Origin: Bosea sp. Tri-49
Lineage (GTDB): Bacteria; Pseudomonadota; Alphaproteobacteria; Rhizobiales; Beijerinckiaceae
Assembly (NCBI RefSeq): GCF_003952665.1
Contig: NZ_CP017946.1
Span: 1,302,001-1,366,000 of the forward strand
Direction: 5' to 3'
Length of the DNA stretch: 64,000 nt
Program-made: the position numbers and the translations under genes
Part shown: piece after piece, positions 58,564-64,000 of the stretch
Layout: each line of letters opens with the position of its first letter
Numbering within the stretch: position 1 is the stretch's first letter
Notes under the pieces: generated by a model
Told to the model about the DNA's origin: nothing
The model's input: only the letters and a program-made list of their open reading frames with translations
Databases searched by the model: none

Positions 58564-58809
58564 AGCTCCAATGATCCCAATCATATTTCGTCGAGCACCC
58601 GTAAGCGCGAGCGCGCTGCCCGGGCCGCTATTGCTTTCGTGGACACCGGATTCGGTACTCGATGAAGCCGGAGATGGCCTGTGCAGAGGACGGAAGTTCG
58701 GGCGTGAAGCCCGCCGCCTCTCCACGAATCCAAGCGCTGACGGCGATTTGGTCGCCGCGTTGACACCCGGTCGGTGACAGCACCTGGAGGCGGCGCGGAA
58801 GTGCGGCGC
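58564..58809. other. Gene-free spacer after tRNA-Lys
   Basis: These 246 bases separate tRNA-Lys from the glycosyltransferase stop. There is no supportable gene, no recognisable integrase remnant and no second copy of the tRNA 3' end. Two short open frames exist but have no ribosome binding site or family resemblance. Confidence 0.4.
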
Positions 58810-60015
58810 TCACGCCGGTCGCTCGATGGCCGACAACAGCTTGCCCGCCTCGACCGCCACGTCGAACTCGCGCTCGACGGTACGGCGGGCCATCCCCGCC
58901 ATCGCGCGTGCAGAGACCGGGTCGGCGATCAGGCGCTCGATGCAATGGGCCAGTTCCCTCGCATCGCCCGGTTCGGCCAGCAAGCCGGAGGACCCGTGCT
59001 CGACCAGCTCGGGGATGCCCGACACCCGGGTGGACACCACCGGCACGCCCACGGCCATCGCTTCCATAAGGGCCACCGGGATGCCGTCGCGGTCGCCGCT
59101 CGCGGTGACGACCGACGGCAGCGCGAACACTCCCGCCTGGGCGAGGTAAGCTCTGACCTGTTCCTGCTTGAGGGCGCCGAGCAGGATCACCCGGTCCGAC
59201 AGGCCGGCCGCATCGATGCGCGCCTGCAGCGCGAGACGCAGTGGCCCTTCGCCGATCACATGGCATTCGAACGGGACCTTGCGGCGCGCGAGCAGCTCGC
59301 AGGCATCGACGAGGTGGCGGAAGCCCTTGATCTCGTCGAGCCGTCCCACCGCCAGGATCAGCCCCGGCCGGCGCCCGGCCGGCGCGAACGCGAAATCGGC
59401 CAGTCGCACGCCGCAATGGACGATGCGCATGCTCTGCGATGCGAGGGGCGACACCTTGTCGGCGAGGTAGCGGCGGTTGAACTCGGAGATCGTTACGCCG
59501 AACGCGGCCGTGCGCATCTTGTCGGCCAGCAGGTGATCTTCGAGGAAGATGTCGTGGGCGTGTGCTGTGAAGCTGTACGGCTTGCCGAGCCGGCGGGATG
59601 CGAGCATGGCCGAGGTGGACGCATATGTGGCCCAGTGCGCGTGCAGATGGTCGGGCGCGAGGTCCCGCAGCACGGGCAGCAGCGCCAGCGTGCGCCACCA
59701 CACCACCAACGTCTTGCCCAGCGCCATGGGATGCCGCCACAGGCCGCGCGCCATGCCGGCCAGGGAGGAGAGCTCGCGCCATGGGTGCCGGAGGCAGGCG
59801 GCAAGGACCCGTGCCCCGGCGCGTACGCCACGCGCCGGGTACACGACCCGGTCGAGCAGCGCCGCCGCGTCGGACTGCACCAGTTTTTCCACCGGGTGCT
59901 TCAGCGAGACGATGCGGACGTCCACGCCGAGCCGGATCAGCTCATCGATCTCGCGGACGATGAACGTTTCCGACCAGCAGGGGAACAGCGACGTGAAGTA
60001 GAGGACCTTCGTCAT
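58810..60015 (-). CDS. Glycosyltransferase family 4
   Basis: A 401-residue GT-B glycosyltransferase (two Rossmann domains). MTKVLYFTSLFPCWSETFIVREIDEL is a typical N-terminus of the colanic-acid/exopolysaccharide group, AHAHDIF and the HWATYAST segment follow, and the donor-binding half has AVGRLDEIKGF, IGEGPLR and the E-x7-E type GIPVALMEAMAVGVPVVST. Donor and acceptor are unknown. The start ATG at 60015 overlaps the stop of a small upstream frame in an ATGA. It seems to form an operon with the deacetylase. Confidence 0.9.
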   Translation of the reverse strand: MTKVLYFTSLFPCWSETFIVREIDELIRLGVDVRIVSLKHPVEKLVQSDAAALLDRVVYPARGVRAGARVLAACLRHPWRELSSLAGMARGLWRHPMALGKTLVVWWRTLALLPVLRDLAPDHLHAHWATYASTSAMLASRRLGKPYSFTAHAHDIFLEDHLLADKMRTAAFGVTISEFNRRYLADKVSPLASQSMRIVHCGVRLADFAFAPAGRRPGLILAVGRLDEIKGFRHLVDACELLARRKVPFECHVIGEGPLRLALQARIDAAGLSDRVILLGALKQEQVRAYLAQAGVFALPSVVTASGDRDGIPVALMEAMAVGVPVVSTRVSGIPELVEHGSSGLLAEPGDARELAHCIERLIADPVSARAMAGMARRTVEREFDVAVEAGKLLSAIERPA

Positions 60016-60305
60016 GGGGCGGGCCAGGCTCGCGATTGGCTTGGGATCCTCGGCTGACCACAGAAGCGCGCGGCTGCCCCACGTAACACTCGCCGTGCGA
60101 CAGGAACTGCACGAGGCCCGGCACCGAGCAGAGCTTGAGCCGGGACAAGGCGGGCGCGAGTTCGCTCGTACGCAACCGTGCCATCGCCGGCGGCGGCAGC
60201 CCATACCTCGCGAGCTGGCAGGCGAGGAACACAGCGAACCCGACGCTGCCGGTAGAGACGGGCGTTGGCGCGCCACACCGAACACCGGAAGAAGAGCTGG
60301 GCCAT
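60012..60305 (-). pseudogene. Small ORF or frameshifted remnant between deacetylase and glycosyltransferase
   Basis: A 97-codon frame starts nine bases after the deacetylase stop (TGAGG upstream) and overlaps the glycosyltransferase start in an ATGA, an ideal operon position. After about 20 residues (MAQLFFRCSVWRANARLY) its codons lose the usual G/C third-base preference, while another minus-strand frame (reading SVGFAVFLACQLARYGLPPP) gains it. This suggests a frameshift in a once longer gene. I cannot name the family. Confidence 0.4.
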
Positions 60306-60314
60306 GGCGTGGCC

Positions 60315-61094
60315 TCAGGCGTCGCTGCGCAGCAGCCGGCTGCGCAGGCGCTCGTAGCGGTTGTTGCCGAGCAGCCGCTTGGCCGATTTGAGGGCGAGGT
60401 AGCGGGCTCGGCTATTGGTGATCTCCCACCAGTCATGGCTGAGCCAGGAGGCCAGCTGCGCGTCCGAGGTCGATTGCAGCACCGCGAGGCGGGGCACGTC
60501 CCAGGTACCCTCGCGAGTGTGCCAGAGACCCACACGCGACGAGCAGACGGCGACATAGCCCGCGCGCGCCGCGATCGTGCGCAGATGGGGGGGAATCCGG
60601 CCGCCCGGCGGGGCGAACAAGGTGACCGGCCGGCCGAGGTGGTCCTCGATGGACTTCTTGGAGTCGGCGAGCTGAGCCACGACCTCCGCCGGACTCAGAT
60701 CGTCGAGGTAGCGGTGATCCTGGCCATGCGACTGGATGGACATGCCGGCATCGGCCATCGAACGCAGATCGCTCCAGCCGAGATTGTGTGGCTTGCCCAC
60801 TCGGGCGGGGTTCACGAAAAAGTCCGCGCTGCCACCGGCGCGAGCGATGCGTTCGGCCGCCGGGCCGTTGCTGACATGGCCATCGTCGAACGTGAACGCC
60901 ACGCTCCGCATGCGGTCGGCCGGCATGGCGAGCAGGTGGGCCACGCTGCGCACGCGCAGGCCCGCCTGGATAGACAGCGCGAGGTGGCTGTCGAACTGGC
61001 GCGACGAGACGGCGTAGTGCGCTTCGGCACCCGCGCATTCACCACGTTTGTCGCATACCGCGTGGTACATCAGGACCGTAATGATGGTGTTCAT
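60315..61094 (-). CDS. Polysaccharide deacetylase (NodB/CE4 family)
   Basis: A 259-residue deacetylase. The NodB motif 1 is FTFDDGH with two metal/base aspartates, motif 2 is SHGQDH (H-x3-H, metal ligands), and motif 3 is LFAPPGGRIPP. No signal peptide is seen, so it may act on cytosolic or lipid-linked sugars. Start ATG 61094 (MNTIITVLMYHAV) fits the family better than 61145, where the only ribosome binding site touches the start. It lies upstream of the glycosyltransferase on the same strand. Confidence 0.86.
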   Translation of the reverse strand: MNTIITVLMYHAVCDKRGECAGAEAHYAVSSRQFDSHLALSIQAGLRVRSVAHLLAMPADRMRSVAFTFDDGHVSNGPAAERIARAGGSADFFVNPARVGKPHNLGWSDLRSMADAGMSIQSHGQDHRYLDDLSPAEVVAQLADSKKSIEDHLGRPVTLFAPPGGRIPPHLRTIAARAGYVAVCSSRVGLWHTREGTWDVPRLAVLQSTSDAQLASWLSHDWWEITNSRARYLALKSAKRLLGNNRYERLRSRLLRSDA

Positions 61095-61559
61095 GTTCGC
61101 GGCGGGTGCTTCGCGTCTGTATTCAGGGAATGTCGGGGGGCTCATTCCTTGGAAGCAGAAAAATTACTTCGAGCGAGCACGACATCCAAAGCAAATCCGA
61201 GACAACGGTTTCTCAGATTTAATAGCGCAGTGCACCTGCCTGCCTCAAGGTAATATCCAGATAATACAGACTCTTCAGCAATCAGAATATTGGCCATTTT
61301 CTGTGACCCTGCCGTTACGTCGCCACTCAAGCAGAGCGGCGACATCCTTGTCCAGTGATCTGCAGGTTGGTCGAGTGCCAGCCCGTGGCAATTCATGGCT
61401 AGAGCATCAGCATAGAGGGGTACTCCCGTCACGTAGGCGGTGACCCGAGCCCCTCTTCTCTCCCGCTTGAGGGATGAGCTGATGGCGCTGCGGGTTCCTG
61501 TGCGCGGCGAGAGCAGCGTATCGTTGAGACACGCGTCCCGGAAGCGTCCTTTGAAGCTC
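61095..61559. other. AT-richer gene-free region
   Basis: This 465-base stretch between the deacetylase and the GSP17M-like gene has no supportable gene. By hand count, 61261-61320 is 25 G/C of 60 (42%), much lower than the neighbours. Open frames on both strands cross it, but none has a family resemblance or consistent codon use. It probably holds the deacetylase promoter; its composition suggests foreign or degraded DNA. Confidence 0.5.
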
Positions 61560-62111
61560 TCAGGACAGCTCCGACCAGGCCGGCCTCCGGTAGGGGGCGG
61601 CCCGCTCATCGAAGCTCTTCCACCCCTCGCGCTCGTACTCGTCACGGCGCAAGGCGGCATCGATCGGGCCCACACCGTCCATGATCTTCTCGACCGCAGG
61701 GACGCGGCTGTCGCTCGTCCGAACCGAGACCACCGCACCGCCGCGACGCACGGTTTCCGCAAGGAAATGAGCCTCGTCATCGCTGATTCCCGCACCGGTC
61801 ATGGCGCCGATCAGGCTGCCTGCTGCGGCCCCAGCCGTGGCGCCGACGGCGAGCGTACCGAAGATCCAGCCGGTCGCGAGCACCGGACCGACGCCCGGAA
61901 TCGGCAAGGCGGCCAATCCGGGCATGAGACCCGCGCCACTGCCCAAGGCGCCGCCGAGCTCGGCGCCCTTGGCGGCATCGGATTCGATCTTGTCGGGGCT
62001 ATTGCTGAGGGTGGTGACGTCGCCGGATGGAAGCCCCGCCGCCTCGAGACGTCCAACCGCCGTCTCCGCATCCGCGCGGTTCTCGTAAGATCGCGTGACA
62101 ATGCGTGCCAT
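61560..62111 (-). CDS. General stress protein GSP17M-like, glycine-zipper membrane protein
   Basis: A 183-residue protein. The N-terminus (MARIVTRSYENRADAETAVGRLEAAGLP) resembles the general stress protein 17M domain, followed by a glycine-zipper-like membrane region (about 58-110, GGALGSGAGLMPG, GATAGAAAGSLIGAMTGAG) and a soluble C-terminus. Function unknown. AAGGAG precedes the ATG at 62111. An EcfG-type promoter lies 38 bases upstream, fitting a stress role. Confidence 0.8.
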   Translation of the reverse strand: MARIVTRSYENRADAETAVGRLEAAGLPSGDVTTLSNSPDKIESDAAKGAELGGALGSGAGLMPGLAALPIPGVGPVLATGWIFGTLAVGATAGAAAGSLIGAMTGAGISDDEAHFLAETVRRGGAVVSVRTSDSRVPAVEKIMDGVGPIDAALRRDEYEREGWKSFDERAAPYRRPAWSELS

Positions 62112-62148
62112 GATGCAGCTCCTTCCCCGGGAATGCACCCCAGGGACG

Positions 62149-62173
62149 AACCTGTCGTCATGGATCTTGTTCC
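62149..62173 (-). promoter_or_regulatory. EcfG-type (general stress response) promoter
   Basis: On the minus strand GGAAC (62173-62169), 17 bases and GTT (62151-62149) match the EcfG pattern GGAAC-N17-GTT; the base before GTT is G rather than the usual C. It drives the GSP17M-like gene starting at 62111. Confidence 0.65.
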
Positions 62174-62252
62174 AGGAAGCTGCCCGCAGGTGCACACGCC
62201 CACGCATACGACATCGAGGCGTCGAACGTAGAGAGCTCCGTCCCTACCGGCC

Positions 62253-62522
62253 TCACCCCAGGCGGCTGACGGGTTCACCGCGGCGCAGCGGCGGACGTCT
62301 CTGCGGCGGCATCTGAGCCCCGGGGGCGACGCCGCCATAGCCCGGCGCGATCTCCCCCGCATAACCATCGAGTTCCCAGCAGCGCCAGCGCTGGTAGTCG
62401 GCGGCCGTTGCTGCCTCCGAGCAGGCCAGCCATTGCGAGCGTGGCCAGAAGGCCGCGGCGGGCGCAGTCGTCGTGATCGTGCCGAGTGCGGCAAGACCGA
62501 AAATCATAAGGTTCCTGCTCAT
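62253..62522 (-). CDS. Small secreted protein of unknown function
   Basis: An 89-residue protein with a signal peptide (cleavage probably after AAA at about 24) and two cysteines in the mature part (ACSEAATAADYQRWRCWEL), then a Gly/Pro/Arg-rich tail. GGAG is nine bases before the ATG at 62522. No family recognised. It is followed on the same strand by the EcfG promoter region of the next gene. Confidence 0.6.
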   Translation of the reverse strand: MSRNLMIFGLAALGTITTTAPAAAFWPRSQWLACSEAATAADYQRWRCWELDGYAGEIAPGYGGVAPGAQMPPQRRPPLRRGEPVSRLG

Positions 62523-62644
62523 CCCGCCAGCTCCGGGTCCCGTCATGGCCGACCGCTAGCAAAGCTCGCAACGCTTACCGAAGCGCTAAGCCGCCCCCGT
62601 CGCGTGCCTGTCTGCCAAACAGCAGGCGCATGGCTGCCCCTACG

Positions 62645-62669
62645 CGAACCAAACCGCCGGTTGCGCGTT
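62645..62669 (+). promoter_or_regulatory. Near-consensus EcfG-type promoter
   Basis: CGAAC (62645-62649), 16 bases, CGTT (62666-62669): one mismatch from GGAAC-N16-CGTT, with the same spacing as the two other sites in this window. It lies 42 bases before the start of the PRC-barrel gene. Confidence 0.45.
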
Positions 62670-62711
62670 GTTTGGTCATTCCGCAGATGCGGAAACGACA
62701 GGAGGACACCG

Positions 62712-63290
62712 ATGTACAAGCGTCACGTTGCATTGACGGCTATCGGCGGCGTCATGCTTGCCGCCGCTGCCGTTGCGCAGACCTCTTCGCCCTCGAACCA
62801 GCCGCCGAGCCCGCAGCCGACCTCACCGTCGACGAGCGCACCGGCCGCTCCGGCGCCCGCCGCCGAAACGGCCAAGGCTCCGGAGAATAACCTCGCTGGC
62901 CAGGGCAAGTGGCGGGCGTCGAAGCTGATGGGCGTGGATATCTATGGTCCCGACAACAAGAAGGTCGGCGACGTCACCGAGGTGGTGTTCGACAAGACCG
63001 GCAAGATCGAGATCGTCACCGTCGGCGTCGGCGGCTTCCTCGGCATCGGCTCGAAGGATGTCGCGATCCCGTTCGAGCAGGTCCAGTGGAGCGAGGAACC
63101 GATGGTCACGCCGGCGCCTGCTCCGACGGGCGGCACCGGTGCGGGTGGCAGCAGCGCCGGCGGCAGCACCGCGATGAATGCTCCGCCGACAGCCAAGAAA
63201 GGCCCGGAGATGTATCCGGATCACGGCAAGATCACGATGACCAAGGATCAGCTGACGTCTGCTCCGGCCGTGACCTACGCCGCCCGCTAA
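62712..63290 (+). CDS. Secreted PRC-barrel domain protein
   Basis: A 192-residue protein with a signal peptide (cleavage after VAQ at about 23), a Pro/Ser/Ala-rich linker (24-60) and a PRC-barrel domain (about 65-140, KWRASKLMGVDIYGPDNKKVGDVTEVVFDKTGKI), then a Gly/Ser-rich linker and a short C-terminal tail. PRC-barrel proteins of this secreted type are common in Hyphomicrobiales and often stress-induced; the role is unknown. GGAGG is six bases before the ATG. A strong terminator follows. Confidence 0.85.
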   Translation: MYKRHVALTAIGGVMLAAAAVAQTSSPSNQPPSPQPTSPSTSAPAAPAPAAETAKAPENNLAGQGKWRASKLMGVDIYGPDNKKVGDVTEVVFDKTGKIEIVTVGVGGFLGIGSKDVAIPFEQVQWSEEPMVTPAPAPTGGTGAGGSSAGGSTAMNAPPTAKKGPEMYPDHGKITMTKDQLTSAPAVTYAAR

Positions 63291-63313
63291 GGACGGCTCG
63301 ACCAAACCATCAC

Positions 63314-63346
63314 AGGCTCGCCCCTTCCGGGGCGGGCCTTTCCTTT
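63314..63346 (+). terminator. Rho-independent terminator of the PRC-barrel gene
   Basis: An 11-base stem, AGGCTCGCCCC (63314-63324) with GGGGCGGGCCT (63329-63339) including one T-G pair, encloses a TTCC loop and is followed by TTCCTTT. It also lies between the convergent ends of this gene and the dehydratase gene. Confidence 0.85.
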
Positions 63347-63356
63347 GCCCAACGGC

Positions 63357-64000
63357 TCAATCGTCGAGTTGGGCCAGCATGGCCGGGAGCGCTTCCGGCA
63401 GATCGTCGGCGATGAGACCTGGGCCGAGCTCTTCACCGGCGCGCCCGTGCAGCCAGACGGCGGCGCAGGCCGCCTCGAAGGCCGGCACCTTCTGCGCCAA
63501 CAGGCCCGCGACGATTCCACCGAGAACATCGCCTGAGCCGGCGGTCGCCAAAGCGGGCGAACCGGTGTCGTTGATCGCGGCCCGTCCATCCGGTGCGGCG
63601 ACGACCGTGTCCGGGCCTTTGAGGACGACGACCGCTCCGGTCAGCCGGGCCGCGTGCCGCACCCGGGCGAGCTTGCCGCGTTCCGGTTCGAAGCCCGCGA
63701 CCTCACCAAACATCCGTTTGAATTCGCCTTCATGCGGCGTCAGGACCGCGATGCCGGCGCGGCGACTAAGCTGGGCAACGAAGGCAGGCCGATGCGCGCC
63801 CATATGTGTGAGCGCATCGGCGTCGAAGACGCAGGGCCAGGCGCCGCGCAAGGCGGCCGCCACCCATGATCGCGCTTCGGCGTCGAGCCCGAGTGCCGGC
63901 CCGATCAGCAGCGCATCGACCTTCCGCCCCGAAAGCACTGCCTCGAAGGTTGGGGTATCCGCAGCCGAGATCTGCATCAAAGCATCGGGTCCGCGCACTG
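63357..64000 (-). CDS. nnrD: ADP-dependent NAD(P)H-hydrate dehydratase, C-terminal part
   Basis: The gene runs off the right edge; about 213 residues are seen. The enzyme repairs damaged NAD(P)H hydrates using ADP. The ribokinase-like C-terminal domain shows VLTPHEGEFKRMFG, VVLKGPDTVVAAPDGRAAIND and the GSPALATAGSGDVLGGIVAGLLAQ motif with catalytic aspartate. In most bacteria this domain is fused to an epimerase (NnrE) domain; whether it is fused here lies outside the window. Confidence 0.9.
   Translation of the reverse strand, partial: VRGPDALMQISAADTPTFEAVLSGRKVDALLIGPALGLDAEARSWVAAALRGAWPCVFDADALTHMGAHRPAFVAQLSRRAGIAVLTPHEGEFKRMFGEVAGFEPERGKLARVRHAARLTGAVVVLKGPDTVVAAPDGRAAINDTGSPALATAGSGDVLGGIVAGLLAQKVPAFEAACAAVWLHGRAGEELGPGLIADDLPEALPAMLAQLDD

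Noticed and set aside
58628..58760. Possible REP-like or mobile fragment after tRNA-Lys
   Set aside because: Only short imperfect hairpins are visible and no repeat copy exists elsewhere in the window.

Overview
The window reads as an ordinary, GC-rich stretch of an alphaproteobacterial chromosome, most likely Hyphomicrobiales (Rhizobiales). The best markers are the dusB-ntrB-ntrC-ntrY-ntrX-hfq-hflX block, a fused ispDF gene, a pyruvate dehydrogenase operon with a lipoyl domain on E1 beta, a Chloroflexus/Rhodobacter-type malyl-CoA lyase, EcfG-type stress promoters and CCA-encoding tRNA genes. A Bosea-like genus is my guess from overall gene content; the sequence alone does not prove it.

Layout. 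1-7.0 kb: sulfur assimilation (C-terminus of sulfite reductase cysI, a DUF934 protein, a small membrane protein, siroheme synthase cysG, then the sulfate ABC transporter sbp-cysT-cysW-cysA). 7.0-8.4 kb: OsmC-like protein and a two-domain rhodanese. 8.4-16.5 kb: glycine-rich secreted protein, rimO, an unknown membrane protein, quinone oxidoreductase, UbiH-type hydroxylase, CoA transferase and an AEC transporter. 16.7-25.4 kb: GT-C-like membrane protein, tRNA-Glu, recJ, an MFS pump, two small secreted four-cysteine paralogues, guaB and a MAPEG protein. 25.6-30.0 kb: an RND efflux adaptor and pump. 30.2-34.6 kb: DUF2865 protein, mcl1, hspQ and a PYROXD2-like oxidoreductase. 34.6-43.9 kb (minus strand): dusB, ntrBC, ntrYX, hfq, hflX. 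44.1-49.4 kb: ispDF, pncC/cinA, a membrane protein fused to a spermidine-synthase-like domain, a RatA/COQ10 protein and lipA. 49.5-50.5 kb: three small GlsB/YeaQ-like membrane proteins. 50.6-57.3 kb: lpdA, a GDSL hydrolase, pdhC-pdhB-pdhA and ftsB. 57.3-61.5 kb: an SGNH/DltD-like protein, tRNA-Lys and a glycan cluster (glycosyltransferase, small damaged-looking ORF, polysaccharide deacetylase) beside an AT-richer gene-free stretch. 61.5-64 kb: stress-type proteins and the C-terminus of an NAD(P)H-hydrate dehydratase.

How the genes work together. Sulfate import, sulfite reduction and the siroheme cofactor sit together. lpdA, pdhABC and lipA together supply and activate pyruvate dehydrogenase. 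The ntr block joins nitrogen sensing with tRNA modification and RNA/ribosome quality-control genes. Promoters matching the EcfG consensus stand before a GlsB-like gene, a GSP17M-like gene and a PRC-barrel gene, suggesting scattered members of the general stress regulon.

I did not find a CRISPR array, insertion sequence, prophage, defence island or biosynthetic cluster. The best leads for something undescribed are the tandem secreted four-cysteine paralogues (22.2-23.2 kb), the CCTAGG-based dyads around mcl1, the small membrane protein of the sulfite-reductase operon, the palindrome upstream of pdhA, and the small glycan islet after tRNA-Lys.
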